A DNA stretch of 64,000 nt from Novosphingobium profundi (GTDB lineage Bacteria > Pseudomonadota > Alphaproteobacteria > Sphingomonadales > Sphingomonadaceae). Location: assembly GCF_020524485.1 (NCBI RefSeq), contig NZ_JAIVLF010000004.1, positions 372,001-436,000 of the forward strand. Reading direction: 5' to 3'. Position numbers and translations under genes: made by a program. Positions 29,005 to 38,032 of this stretch are shown piece by piece; the stretch's first letter is position 1; each line of letters begins with the position of its first letter. The notes beneath the pieces were generated by a model. The model had not been told where the DNA came from. It ran no database searches and saw only the letters and a program-made list of their open reading frames with translations.

Positions 29005-30312
29005 ATGACGCAATCGACCCAACTGCTCCGCGCGCGACGCTTTCTCCCCCTCTTCGTCACGCAGCTTCTGGGCGCGTTCAACGACAACCTGTTCAAGAAC
29101 GCGATGGTCCTCTTCGTGGTCTACAGCGTCTACAACTCGGAGAGCTCCGAGGCGATCTTCAGCGCGGTGGCCTCGCTGATCTTCGTTGCGCCCTTCTTCC
29201 TGTTTTCCGCACTGGCCGGACAGCTGGCCGACATGCGCGACAAGGCCGTAATCATCCGGCTCATCAAGCTGTGCGAGATCTTCATCATGCTGGTGGGCGG
29301 GCTTGGCCTTGCTCTCGCGTGGAAAGGCATCGCCCTTCACACCGTCGCAATCCCGCTGCTTCTGGTGGCGGTCTTCGCGATGGGGGTGCACTCCACCTTC
29401 TTCGGGCCGATCAAGTACGCAATCCTGCCCCAGCACCTGAAGAGCGAGGAAGTCCTCGCGGGCACCGGCCTCGTCGAAGCGGGCACCTATCTCGCGGTCC
29501 TCGCCGGCACCATCGTTGCAGGCTGGATCAGCGTCGATGCGGCGGCCATTGCGGTGATCGCGGTTGCCGTGATCGGCTACGTCTCGGGGCGCAGCGTGCC
29601 CCCGGCCCCGCCCATCGGGAAGATCGAGCCCCTCGATTTCCACCTCGTGCGCGCACCTGCCCGCCTGATCCGCGCCACCATGAGCGATCGGCGGGTCTAC
29701 CTTGCCGTGTGCTCGATCAGCTTCTTCTGGGCGCTCGGCACGATCCTGTTCATCCAGTTCCCGCCGTTAGCCAAGAACATTCTGATGGCTGCCAAGGAAG
29801 TGGCGAGCCTTTTCCTGGTCATCTTCTCCATCGGCATCGCCATTGGCTCGGTGACGATCAACGCGCTTCTGAAAGGCACCGTCTCAGCGCGTTGGTCCCC
29901 GCTCTCGGTCATCGCGATGGGGGTCTGCCTCATTGGCTTCGAACTCGTGTGCGAGGCCTGGCCCGCCTACGAGGGCCCCGACGCTCTCATGGACGTGGGC
30001 ACCTTCGTGGTGCAACCGCTCGCCCTCCCCCTGATGCTCGCGCTCCTGGGCGTCGCCATTGCCGGGGGAATGTTCGTCGTGCCGCTCTACGCCTTTCTCA
30101 CGACATTCGTGGAAAAGTCGCAGACCGCGCGCACGATCGCGGCCAACAACGTGGTCAATTCGGGCGCGATGGTGCTGGGCGCGGGCGTGGCCATGGCGCT
30201 CAACTTCTTCGGCATGCCCATCGTCAAGCAGTTGCTGGTCGTCGCGGCCGCCTGCCTCGCCTCGGCCTGGCTGGGCTACCGGCTCTACCGCGCCGAACTC
30301 GCCGCGCGTTAG
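29005..30312 (+). CDS. LplT-like MFS transporter (lysophospholipid type)
   Basis: Twelve-transmembrane MFS protein of 435 residues. The N-terminal motif LPLFVTQLLGAFNDNLFKNA is characteristic of the lysophospholipid transporter LplT group, and STFFGPIKYAILPQHL with LAGTGLVEAGTYLAVL match it further. In enterobacteria LplT flips lysophospholipids for reacylation by Aas; no acyltransferase gene is adjacent here, so the acyltransferase, if any, lies elsewhere. Start at 29005 fits the family; upstream frame is in the divergent pgsA leader. Confidence 0.88.
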   Translation: MTQSTQLLRARRFLPLFVTQLLGAFNDNLFKNAMVLFVVYSVYNSESSEAIFSAVASLIFVAPFFLFSALAGQLADMRDKAVIIRLIKLCEIFIMLVGGLGLALAWKGIALHTVAIPLLLVAVFAMGVHSTFFGPIKYAILPQHLKSEEVLAGTGLVEAGTYLAVLAGTIVAGWISVDAAAIAVIAVAVIGYVSGRSVPPAPPIGKIEPLDFHLVRAPARLIRATMSDRRVYLAVCSISFFWALGTILFIQFPPLAKNILMAAKEVASLFLVIFSIGIAIGSVTINALLKGTVSARWSPLSVIAMGVCLIGFELVCEAWPAYEGPDALMDVGTFVVQPLALPLMLALLGVAIAGGMFVVPLYAFLTTFVEKSQTARTIAANNVVNSGAMVLGAGVAMALNFFGMPIVKQLLVVAAACLASAWLGYRLYRAELAAR

Positions 30313-30536
30313 ATAATGAAGGTAAAGATCGCGAGGAACGAGGCGCAATAAGCCGCGAGGAATTGCTGCCAGTCGCCGCCTTGCATCTTCCAGCGCCGCG
30401 CGGCGAGCGCCTCGTCGTCCACGGCAGGGCGCAGGTGCAACGGCACTTCAAGCACATGGGCAGGAAGAGAGCGGCGAAATGGGTGCCCGGATTGTTCGCT
30501 GGAGAGGACCAGCGCGCGACGTTTCTGGGGTCTCAT
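30309..30536 (-). CDS. Small hypothetical protein with C-terminal membrane segment
   Basis: A 75-residue frame with a basic N-terminus, a VPLHLRPAVDDEALAARRWK stretch and a hydrophobic tail (FLAAYCASFLAIFTFII) that looks like a single membrane anchor. It overlaps the end of the LplT-like gene by four bases on the opposite strand and has no convincing ribosome-binding site. The composition (a mid-segment with plausible folding and an anchor at the end) argues for a real gene, but there is no further support. Confidence 0.4.
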   Translation of the reverse strand: MRPQKRRALVLSSEQSGHPFRRSLPAHVLEVPLHLRPAVDDEALAARRWKMQGGDWQQFLAAYCASFLAIFTFII

Positions 30537-30635
30537 GCCGCGAAGTTAGCTAACGGTTAGTTAACTATCCAGATCAAAATGGCGCACTTCCCACATCGGG
30601 ACGAAAGTCTCCCACCTGGCCTGCCCACACGAAAA

Positions 30636-30659
30636 AGGGGCAACCTTTCGGCCGCCCCT
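30636..30659 (-). terminator. Intrinsic terminator of csbD
   Basis: On the minus strand a stem of ten pairs with two G-U pairs (AGGGGCGGCC / GGTTGCCCCT) closes on a GAAA tetraloop and is followed by TTTTTC. It lies 48 bp after the csbD stop, the correct position for a Rho-independent terminator. Confidence 0.85.
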
Positions 30660-30707
30660 CTTCTCATCTGGTCAAAGCCTGGCCCTGGCCAGATCGCGGT
30701 TGTTCCG

Positions 30708-30890
30708 TCAGACGCGGTCGCCCACGGCGCCCTTCACCTTGCCGACGCCCTGCTGGACTTCGCCCTTGCGCTCCTGGGCCTTGCCCTCGGCCTTCTGCTC
30801 GGGATCGTTGCGCGCATCGCCTGCGGCCTGCTTGGCGTTACCGGCGATCTCGTTGCCCAGACCCTTGATCGTGTCCTTCAGTTCACCCAT
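30708..30890 (-). CDS. CsbD family stress protein
   Basis: A 60-residue hydrophilic protein with the CsbD pattern: GELKDTIKGLGNEIAGNAKQ, then a repeat of charged KxxG units (QKAEGKAQERKGEVQQGVGK). CsbD proteins are intrinsically disordered or weakly helical and accumulate in general stress and stationary phase. AAGGAGA is well placed for the ATG at 30890; the longer frame from 30917 lacks a site. Its own promoter-like element and terminator make it a single-gene unit. Confidence 0.88.
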   Translation of the reverse strand: MGELKDTIKGLGNEIAGNAKQAAGDARNDPEQKAEGKAQERKGEVQQGVGKVKGAVGDRV

Positions 30891-30942
30891 GATAACATCT
30901 CCTTGTTTCTTCGGCACTTACCTGCCGATCTTACACAAGGAC

Positions 30943-30968
30943 AACAGCTCGGCCGGGCGGTTTGTTCC
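30943..30968 (-). promoter_or_regulatory. Candidate EcfG-type general stress promoter of csbD
   Basis: On the minus strand, GGAAC (30964-30968) is followed after 17 bases by TGTT (30943-30946), close to the alphaproteobacterial EcfG consensus GGAAC-N16/17-CGTT, with one mismatch. It lies about 53 bp upstream of the csbD ATG, as expected for a leader. CsbD genes are common members of this regulon. Confidence 0.5.
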
Positions 30969-31038
30969 TGCCCCGCGGACAAGGCGAGCCTTACGTGAGA
31001 CAACTGGACAACCCGGCTGAACCCACTCCAGTCAAGTG

Positions 31039-31452
31039 TCAGTCGCCCGCCATTTCCAGGATGTGCGCCCATTCCTCGGGCCGGACCTCGCCGACCGAGA
31101 GCCGCGACAGCTTGACCAGTTCCATGTCGGCGAGCGCCGGGTCGGCCTTGATCTGCTTGAGCGTGACGCTGCGCGCCAGCTTGCGCACCGGCTTGACCTT
31201 GACCGCGGCCCACTTGCCATCAGGATCGCTCGGATCGGTAAGTCCCGCCGCGCTCACCTCGACGATCCCCACGATCTCGCGCCCCTCGTTCGAATGGTAG
31301 AAGAACGCTTCGTCACCGACTTCCATAGCGCGCAGGTTGTTGGCCGCCCGGTGGTTGCGCACCCCGTCCCAGGTCCCCTCGCCCTCGCGCACCAGGTGGC
31401 GCCAGCCATAGGCATCGGGTTCGGACTTGAGGAGCCAGTAGCGCTTTGCCAT
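31039..31452 (-). CDS. EVE domain protein
   Basis: A 137-residue EVE-domain protein (PUA-like fold, also called thymocyte nuclear protein 1 type) thought to bind modified bases in nucleic acids. The typical opening RYWLLKSEPDAYGW follows the ATG at 31452, then WDGVRNHRAANNLRAM and FFYHSNEGREIVGIVEV. It is divergent from the 2OG dioxygenase (73 bp apart). EVE proteins often sit beside restriction or methylation systems; none is adjacent here. Confidence 0.9.
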   Translation of the reverse strand: MAKRYWLLKSEPDAYGWRHLVREGEGTWDGVRNHRAANNLRAMEVGDEAFFYHSNEGREIVGIVEVSAAGLTDPSDPDGKWAAVKVKPVRKLARSVTLKQIKADPALADMELVKLSRLSVGEVRPEEWAHILEMAGD

Positions 31453-31525
31453 CGTATGCCTTTCCGTTTCGACTAAGGGCTTCAAAACCTTTACAGCGGC
31501 GGCATAGACGATTCTTGATGGAAAT

Positions 31526-32470
31526 ATGCAAGACATGGACCTCGCCAATATCCCCGTTCTGAGCCTCGAGGCCGACCGCGACGATCTCCCCGCCCGTATC
31601 GGCGAATCGTTCCGCACCTTCGGTTTCGCCATGATCCGCGATCACGGCATCGACCAGGACCTGATCGACCGGGCATGGGCCCTGACCCGCGAATTCTTCG
31701 CGCTGCCCGAAGAGACCAAGCGCGCCTACCACCTGGCCGGCAAGGCCGGTGCGCGCGGTTACACCCCGTTCCGCACCGAAGTCGCCAAGGGCGCAACCGA
31801 GAAGGACCTCAAGGAATTCTGGCACGTCGGGCGCGACCTTCCCGAAGGCTCGCCGCTGGCCGACAGCATGCCGCCCAACATCTGGCCCGGCGAAGTCGAA
31901 GGCTTCGAGGACACCTTCAAGACCCTGTTTGCCCGTTTCGACGCCGTGGGCGCAGAGATCCTCTCGGCCATCGCCGTCCACCTCGGCCTCGATCCGCGCT
32001 GGTTCGATCCGGCTATCGACGATGGCAATTCGGTGCTGCGCCTGCTGCACTATCCGCCCGTGGCCGAAGGGGCTGGTGGGGCCATCCGCGCCGGAGCACA
32101 TGAGGACATCAACCTCATCACCCTGCTGCTTGGCGCCGAGGAAGCCGGTCTGGAGCTTCTGAGCAAGGATGGCGAATGGCTCTCGGTCGCACCGCCCGAA
32201 GGCGCCATGGTCATCAACATCGGCGACATGCTGCAGCGCCTGACCAACAACGTCCTGCCTTCAACCACGCACCGCGTGCGCAATCCCGAAGGCGAGCGCG
32301 CTGGCTACAGCCGCTATTCGATGCCCTTCTTCCTGCACCTGCGCAGCGACTTTCCCTTCGTGACGCTTCCGCAATGCATCAGCGCCGACAATCCCGACCA
32401 GTATCCCGACGTCATTACCGCGGACGACTATCTCCAGGAACGCCTCCGCGAAATCGGATTAAAATACTGA
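31526..32470 (+). CDS. Isopenicillin-N-synthase-like 2OG-Fe(II) dioxygenase
   Basis: Non-haem iron dioxygenase of 314 residues with the plant/fungal-type fold. The N-terminal dioxygenase domain reads IPVLSLE and FGFAMIRDHGID; the iron ligands H192, D194 (AGAHEDINLITL) and H249 (PSTTHRV) and the 2-oxoglutarate-binding R263 and S265 (YSRYSMPFF) are all present. The reaction is hydroxylation or desaturation, substrate unknown. The family is common in proteobacteria (YbiU/DUF-type IPNS-like). No neighbouring pathway gene points to a substrate. Confidence 0.93.
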   Translation: MQDMDLANIPVLSLEADRDDLPARIGESFRTFGFAMIRDHGIDQDLIDRAWALTREFFALPEETKRAYHLAGKAGARGYTPFRTEVAKGATEKDLKEFWHVGRDLPEGSPLADSMPPNIWPGEVEGFEDTFKTLFARFDAVGAEILSAIAVHLGLDPRWFDPAIDDGNSVLRLLHYPPVAEGAGGAIRAGAHEDINLITLLLGAEEAGLELLSKDGEWLSVAPPEGAMVINIGDMLQRLTNNVLPSTTHRVRNPEGERAGYSRYSMPFFLHLRSDFPFVTLPQCISADNPDQYPDVITADDYLQERLREIGLKY

Positions 32471-32581
32471 AACACCGAACATTTAGCAAAATCCTGAAGT
32501 GAACTTCCGAGGCGATTTAACCAAAACTTCAGGGGATATCCCTAGAGCTTCCGCTTCCGACGAATTCAGGGAGCTCTGGCT

Positions 32582-34282
32582 TTGAACGCCAAGGTCACGA
32601 CGACCACAGACAACATCGACGACATCCCGGGCAGACGCACCGTGGATGTCGTTGCGTTCGGCATCGTGACGTCCGCGATTCTGCTGTTCACCGCGACCGG
32701 CAGCGTGATCGGCCCCGACGTCGTGCGCGCACTGATGGGCCAGAGCCCGGGTCCCGACCAGTTCATCCTCAACGCCTTTCTTCTCAACATCGCCATCATC
32801 ATCTTCGGGTGGAGCCGTTACCGCGAGCTCAACGCCGAACTCGCCGAACGCACGCGCGAGGAAGCGGCAGCCCGTCGCCTGGCCGAAACCGACCCCCTGA
32901 CCGGGTTCCTTAACCGCCGCAGCTTCGGCATGCGCGCCGATGCCATGATCGCCAAGGCCCGCGAGAGCGGACGCGCCGTGGCGCTGATGATGATCGATCT
33001 CGACAACTTCAAGCAGGTCAACGACTTCAACGGGCACGCCGCGGGCGACCAGTTGCTGCGCCAGTGCGCCGCGCGCATTCGCGAGGTGGTCCCGATCGGC
33101 AGCGCCATTGCCCGCATCGGAGGCGATGAGTTCGCCATCGCCATCGAGTACGCACCTGCCCAGAGCGGACACATCGATCGCCTCGCCGAGATCCTTCTCA
33201 AGCAGCTTGCCCGCACCATGCGCGTGGGTGACACGACGGCCGATATCACCGGCTCGCTCGGGCTTGCCTCGACCACACGCAGCCACCGCGCCGCAGAGCC
33301 TGCCGACGCACAGGCCCTGCTCGAATATGCCGACGTGGCGATGTACCACGCCAAGCACCAGGGCCGGAACTCCTTCTCCTGGTTCGAGCCGCAGATGGCC
33401 GAGGAACTGCACCTGCGCACCGAGCTGGAGGACAAGATCCGCCGGGGCATCCCCGCTGGCGAATTCGTTCCCTACTACGAACGGCAGATGGATCTGGGCT
33501 CAGGTCGCCTATGCGGCTTTGAAATGCTCGCACGGTGGCAATCCCCTGATCTAGGCCTCGTTTCTCCCGACATCTTCATCCCGATTGCCGAGGATATCGG
33601 GGCCATCGCCGAACTCTCCGAAGCGCTCATCCGACAGGCTCTCCAGGATGCAAAGGGATGGCCCCGCGAGCTCACCCTCTCGGTGAACATCTCCCCGCTC
33701 CAACTGCGTGATCCGTGGTTCGCCCAGAAGATTCTGAAACTTCTCGTCGAATCAAGCTTCCCGGCCGAGCGCCTGGAAATCGAGATCACTGAAAGCTGTC
33801 TGCACCAGAACGTGGGACAGGTCCGCTCGCTCCTGACCAGCCTCAAGAACCAAGGCATCAAGGTCAGCCTCGACGACTTCGGAACCGGTTTCAGTTCGCT
33901 CGCCCAACTGCGCAGCCTGCCCTTCGACCACATGAAGATCGACCGCAGTTTCATCGAGCGGATCGATACCGACAGGGACGCCGCCGCCATCGTGCGTGGC
34001 ATTGCGATGGTGGGCGAAGGCCTGCACCTGCCGATCACGGCCGAAGGCATCGCCAATGTCCACGTCCTCAACGAACTGCGCAAACTTGGCCCGGTAAAGG
34101 GCCAGGGACACTATTTTGGTGCGCCGCGCCCCGCTTCCGAGCTCGGCGAGTGGATCAGCGCGGGAACCGCCCCGCGTGGTGAAAGCGCCCCTGTGAGTCC
34201 GGCTGCCCCGGACCACCCGCTGCGGACGCTCGACCTCGAGACAACGACCTCCAACGAAAACCGCCGATCCGGCCGCGCCTGA
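32582..34282 (+). CDS. Membrane-anchored GGDEF-EAL protein
   Basis: A 566-residue cyclic-di-GMP protein with two N-terminal transmembrane segments (about 21-44 and 61-78), a GGDEF domain (motif intact at 180-184, RIGGDEFAIA) and an EAL domain from about 290. The EAL motif itself reads E314-M315-L316 (GFEMLARW); other catalytic residues seem present: N369, E401-type acid, D431-D432 (SLDDFGTGFSSL), K452 and E488, but the usual EGVET is replaced by EGIANV. Diguanylate cyclase activity is likely, phosphodiesterase activity uncertain. It starts with TTG at 32582, with AGGGAG nine bases upstream. Confidence 0.94.
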   Translation: MNAKVTTTTDNIDDIPGRRTVDVVAFGIVTSAILLFTATGSVIGPDVVRALMGQSPGPDQFILNAFLLNIAIIIFGWSRYRELNAELAERTREEAAARRLAETDPLTGFLNRRSFGMRADAMIAKARESGRAVALMMIDLDNFKQVNDFNGHAAGDQLLRQCAARIREVVPIGSAIARIGGDEFAIAIEYAPAQSGHIDRLAEILLKQLARTMRVGDTTADITGSLGLASTTRSHRAAEPADAQALLEYADVAMYHAKHQGRNSFSWFEPQMAEELHLRTELEDKIRRGIPAGEFVPYYERQMDLGSGRLCGFEMLARWQSPDLGLVSPDIFIPIAEDIGAIAELSEALIRQALQDAKGWPRELTLSVNISPLQLRDPWFAQKILKLLVESSFPAERLEIEITESCLHQNVGQVRSLLTSLKNQGIKVSLDDFGTGFSSLAQLRSLPFDHMKIDRSFIERIDTDRDAAAIVRGIAMVGEGLHLPITAEGIANVHVLNELRKLGPVKGQGHYFGAPRPASELGEWISAGTAPRGESAPVSPAAPDHPLRTLDLETTTSNENRRSGRA

Positions 34283-34366
34283 ACACCGCATAAGGCCGGG
34301 GCGCCATCGCACGCCTCTCGATCTGAGGGCTGGACCAATCCACCCGAAATACCTAGATCGCAGCCC

Positions 34367-35203
34367 ATGCGGATCGACTTCATCAAGATGCATGGCCTGG
34401 GCAACGATTTCGTCGTCCTGGACGCGCGCAGCCAGCCCTTGCCCGCCATCGACGGGTCCATCGCCAGTGCGCTTGCGGACCGTCACACCGGCATCGGCTG
34501 TGACCAGTTGCTGGTGCTGGAACCGAGCACTTCGGCTGACTTTCGCATGCGCATCTTCAATCCCGACGGCAGCGAAGTGGAAGCCTGCGGCAACGCCACC
34601 CGCGCGGTCGGCCTGCTCCATGGGCAAAGCGCCGCGATCGAGACGCTGGGCGGCATTGTCCACGCATCGCCCGCCGAGGCCGGGATCTCGGTCGAGATGG
34701 GAACGCCCCGCTTCGACTGGGACGCGATCCCCCTCGCCTACGCCATGGACACCCACGCCATGCCCGTCGCCTGGGAGGAGCTCGTCAACCCGAGCGCCGT
34801 CAACGTCGGCAATCCGCACGCCATCTTCTTCGTTCCCGATCCCTACGCCATCGACATGGCGCGCCTCGGCCCACTGATCGAGAACGATCCCATCTTTCCG
34901 GAACGGGTCAACGTCAACGTCGCCGGGATCACCGGGCGCGATGCCCTCACCCTGCGCGTATGGGAACGCGGCGCCGGGCTCACCCGCGCCTGCGGCACGG
35001 GTGCCTGCGCCACGGCTGTTGCGGCCATGCGGCGCGGCCTCGTCGACCGCTCGGTCAAGGTCTCGCTCCCCGGCGGCACGCTGCGCATCGACTGGCGCGA
35101 GGACGGCGTGATCGTGATGACCGGTCCTGCCACTGAAAGCTTCCGGGGCTCGTTCGCCGCCGCCGACTTCGGTCTTGGCCCCGTGGACGGGACGCACGCT
35201 TGA
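34367..35203 (+). CDS. dapF: Diaminopimelate epimerase
   Basis: PLP-independent epimerase of 278 residues converting LL- to meso-diaminopimelate for lysine and peptidoglycan. Both catalytic cysteines are present: C74 in VEACGNATRA and C209 in TRACGTGACATAV. The GLGNDFVVLDAR opening is typical. Its stop overlaps the TTG start of mtaB, beginning a chain of coupled genes down to yciB. Confidence 0.97.
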   Translation: MRIDFIKMHGLGNDFVVLDARSQPLPAIDGSIASALADRHTGIGCDQLLVLEPSTSADFRMRIFNPDGSEVEACGNATRAVGLLHGQSAAIETLGGIVHASPAEAGISVEMGTPRFDWDAIPLAYAMDTHAMPVAWEELVNPSAVNVGNPHAIFFVPDPYAIDMARLGPLIENDPIFPERVNVNVAGITGRDALTLRVWERGAGLTRACGTGACATAVAAMRRGLVDRSVKVSLPGGTLRIDWREDGVIVMTGPATESFRGSFAAADFGLGPVDGTHA

Positions 35204-36378
35204 GCGCCGAAGTCCATTCGCTGGGCTGCCGGCTGAACCTTTCCGAGAGCGAAGACATGCGCGCGCTGCTGCGCGAGGCCGACGATCTTGTCGTCATCAA
35301 CTCCTGCGCGGTCACCTCCGAGGCCGTGCGCCAGACGCGCCAGGCCATCCGCCGCGCCCGCCGGGCCCGCCCCGACGCTCGCATCGTGGTGACGGGCTGC
35401 GCCGCCGAGGTCGAGCGCGAAGCCCTCGCCGCCATGCCCGAGGTCGACGGCCTTGTCGCCAACACCGCCAAGCTCGACCCACGCGCCTGGAACGTGCCTC
35501 CTCCCACCGTGCCCGAGCGCCGCGCGGCCTATACCCGCGCCTTCGTCCAGGTGCAGAACGGTTGCGACCATTCCTGCACTTTCTGCGTGATCCCCCAAGG
35601 ACGCGGCGCCAGCCGTTCGCGCACGATTGGCGAGGCCCTTGCCGACGTTGCCGTCCACCACGAACGGGGCGTCAAGGAAGTCATCCTGACCGGCGTCGAT
35701 CTCACCTCCTGGGGGGAAGACCTCGAGGGCGCGCCGCGCCTTGGCGAGCTTTGTGCAGCGATTCTCGACCGCTTCCCCGAGCTGCCGCGCCTGCGCCTGT
35801 CTTCCATCGACGGGGCCGAAGTCGATCCCGTCCTGTTCGAACTTCTCGCCAGCGAGCCGCGGGTCATGCCGCACGTTCATCTCTCGCTCCAGCATGGCGA
35901 TGACCTCATCCTCAAACGCATGAAGCGCCGCCACAGCCGCGCCGATGCGGTGACGCTGGTCGAGAGCCTGCGCGCGCGCCGCCCTGACCTTGCCGTGGGC
36001 GCCGATCTCATGGCCGGTTTTCCGACAGAGAACGAGGCCGCGCACGCGGCCAATCTCTCGATCATCGGCGAGCTTGGCATCGTCCATGGCCATGTCTTCC
36101 CCTTCTCCCCGCGCCCGGGCACGCCCGCCGCGCGCATGCCGCAGGTCGAGCCTGCGCTCATCAAGCGCCGGGCCCGTGAATTGCGCGAGGCGGTGTCGAA
36201 AGAACGTGCGCGCTGGCTTGCCGCGCAGGTCTCTCGCCCGCTATGGGTTCTCGCCGAAAAGGATGGTACCGGCCACGCGGAGAATTTCGCACGGGTCCGG
36301 CTGCCAGACGGGACCGTGCCGGGCACCGTGCTGTGCCTCACGCCCGCCAACGTGATCGAAGGAATACTGGAAGCATGA
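35200..36378 (+). CDS. mtaB: tRNA t6A37 methylthiotransferase MtaB
   Basis: Radical-SAM methylthiotransferase of 392 residues that converts t6A37 to ms2t6A37 in tRNAs decoding ANN codons. The UPF0004 N-terminal domain has its cysteines in SLGCRLNLSE, INSCAVTSEA and TGCAAEVERE; the radical-SAM CxxxCxxC reads CDHSCTFC (FVQVQNGC upstream). A TRAM-like end is short. The start is TTG at 35200, in a TTGA overlap with the dapF stop. The neighbours dapF and ftsY are usual for alphaproteobacteria. Confidence 0.95.
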   Translation: MSAEVHSLGCRLNLSESEDMRALLREADDLVVINSCAVTSEAVRQTRQAIRRARRARPDARIVVTGCAAEVEREALAAMPEVDGLVANTAKLDPRAWNVPPPTVPERRAAYTRAFVQVQNGCDHSCTFCVIPQGRGASRSRTIGEALADVAVHHERGVKEVILTGVDLTSWGEDLEGAPRLGELCAAILDRFPELPRLRLSSIDGAEVDPVLFELLASEPRVMPHVHLSLQHGDDLILKRMKRRHSRADAVTLVESLRARRPDLAVGADLMAGFPTENEAAHAANLSIIGELGIVHGHVFPFSPRPGTPAARMPQVEPALIKRRARELREAVSKERARWLAAQVSRPLWVLAEKDGTGHAENFARVRLPDGTVPGTVLCLTPANVIEGILEA

Positions 36379-37337
36379 GCGACACCACCCCACCTGCCGG
36401 AGGGTCCGCCACGACGCAGGATGGCGACTGGTCCGACCGGCTCTTTGGCGGGTTTCGCAAGACCTCCGAGCGCCTGAGCGGGAACCTCGCCGGGATCGTG
36501 GGCGGCAACCGCCTGACCGACGCGCAGCTCGACGACCTGGAAGACGCCCTCATCATCTCGGACCTGGGCCCGCGCGCGGCCGCCCGCATCCGCGAACGCC
36601 TTGCCGAGGAGCGCTTCGAACGTGACGCAGACGAGCGCGCGATCATGGAAGTGGTTGCCCGCGAGATCGCCGACATCCTGCGCCCCGTCGCCAAGCCCCT
36701 CGACATCGTCGCCTTCCCGCGCCCGCAGGTGATCCTCACCATCGGTGTCAACGGCTCGGGCAAGACCACCACCATCGCCAAGCTTGCCCACCTCTTCCAG
36801 GAACAGGACTACGCGGTCATGCTGGCGGCGGGCGACACCTTCCGTGCGGCCGCCATCGGTCAGCTTGCGGTCTGGGCCGACCGGCTCGAGGTCCCCATCG
36901 TCAAGGGCCCCGAGGGCGGCGACCCGGCTTCAGTGGTGTTCGATGCGGTCAAGGACGCGACCGAGGACGGCACTGACGTGCTGATCGTCGACACGGCCGG
37001 GCGCCTCCAGAACAAGCGCGAGCTGATGGACGAGCTGGCGAAGATCCGCCGCGTTCTGGGCCGCCTCAACCCGGCTGCCCCGCACGATGTCGTGCTCGTG
37101 CTTGATGCCACCAACGGCCAGAATGCGCTCGCCCAGATCGAGACCTTCAAGGAAGTGGCGGGCGTCACCGGCCTCGTCATGACCAAGCTCGACGGCACCG
37201 CACGCGGCGGCGTCCTCGTGGCCGCGGCCGAGCAGTACGGCCTTCCCATCCACGCCATCGGCGTGGGCGAGAAGATCGACGACCTTCGTCCCTTCGACCC
37301 GGACCTCGTCGCCCGCGTCATTGCAGGTATCGCGTAA
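36375..37337 (+). CDS. ftsY: Signal recognition particle receptor FtsY
   Basis: SRP-receptor GTPase of 320 residues that docks ribosome-nascent-chain complexes at the membrane. An N domain at about 20-90 is followed by the G domain with P-loop GVNGSGKTTTIAKLA, DTAGRLQNKRELMDEL and TKLDGTARGG. The acidic A domain is short, as usual in alphaproteobacteria. ATG at 36375 overlaps the mtaB stop (ATGA); the upstream frame extension is inside mtaB. Confidence 0.97.
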   Translation: MSDTTPPAGGSATTQDGDWSDRLFGGFRKTSERLSGNLAGIVGGNRLTDAQLDDLEDALIISDLGPRAAARIRERLAEERFERDADERAIMEVVAREIADILRPVAKPLDIVAFPRPQVILTIGVNGSGKTTTIAKLAHLFQEQDYAVMLAAGDTFRAAAIGQLAVWADRLEVPIVKGPEGGDPASVVFDAVKDATEDGTDVLIVDTAGRLQNKRELMDELAKIRRVLGRLNPAAPHDVVLVLDATNGQNALAQIETFKEVAGVTGLVMTKLDGTARGGVLVAAAEQYGLPIHAIGVGEKIDDLRPFDPDLVARVIAGIA

Positions 37338-38011
37338 TGGAAAGCCCGAAGGCACAGCAGGACAGCGCCACTACGGCCGAAAAGCCCAAGTCGAGCTGGA
37401 TCAACCTGGTCGTCGATTTCGGCCCGCTTCTCGTCTTCTTCCTGACCTACCGCCACTTCTCACCCGAAGAGAGCGGCGATGCCATCGGCACGGTTTCGGC
37501 CGTCATCAAGGGCACCATCGCCTTCATGGGCGCGACGGTCGTCGCGCTGGGTGTCTCCAAATGGCGCCTGGGCAAGGTCTCGCCCATGCTCTGGCTGACG
37601 ACGACGCTGATCCTGGGTTTCGGCACCCTCACCGTGATCTTCCGCGAGGCGATCTGGATCCAGCTCAAGCCCACAGCCGTTTACCTGATGTTCTCGGTCG
37701 TGCTCTTCATCGGACTGATGAAGGGCAAGCCGATGCTCAAGTACCTTCTCCAGTCCGCCTTCGAGGGGCTGAACGAGGAAGGCTGGATCAAGCTGTCACG
37801 CAACTGGGCCTGGTTCTTCCTGGTCCTGGCCATCGCGAATACCGTTCTGGTCTACACCGTCAGCTTCGATGCCTGGCTTCAGGCCAAGCTCTGGGGCTTC
37901 ACGGTCGCCTCGTTCCTCTTCACCTTCTCGCAGCTCCCCATGGTGCTGAAGCACGGCATGGGCGAAACCGAAGCGCGCGAGGACCTTCTCGACAACCCAC
38001 CGCACGACTAA
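37337..38011 (+). CDS. Inner-membrane septation protein (YciB/IspZ)
   Basis: A 224-residue protein with five to six hydrophobic segments and the YciB/IspZ pattern (LVVDFGPLLVFFLTYR, MGLMKGKPMLKYLLQ-like region near 130, WAWFFLVLAIANTVL). It is linked to envelope integrity and septation in the inner membrane. Its ATG overlaps the ftsY stop (TAATG), so it ends the coupled chain dapF-mtaB-ftsY-yciB. Confidence 0.93.
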   Translation: MESPKAQQDSATTAEKPKSSWINLVVDFGPLLVFFLTYRHFSPEESGDAIGTVSAVIKGTIAFMGATVVALGVSKWRLGKVSPMLWLTTTLILGFGTLTVIFREAIWIQLKPTAVYLMFSVVLFIGLMKGKPMLKYLLQSAFEGLNEEGWIKLSRNWAWFFLVLAIANTVLVYTVSFDAWLQAKLWGFTVASFLFTFSQLPMVLKHGMGETEAREDLLDNPPHD

Positions 38012-38032
38012 GCGCAAGAGGGCATCACCCGG

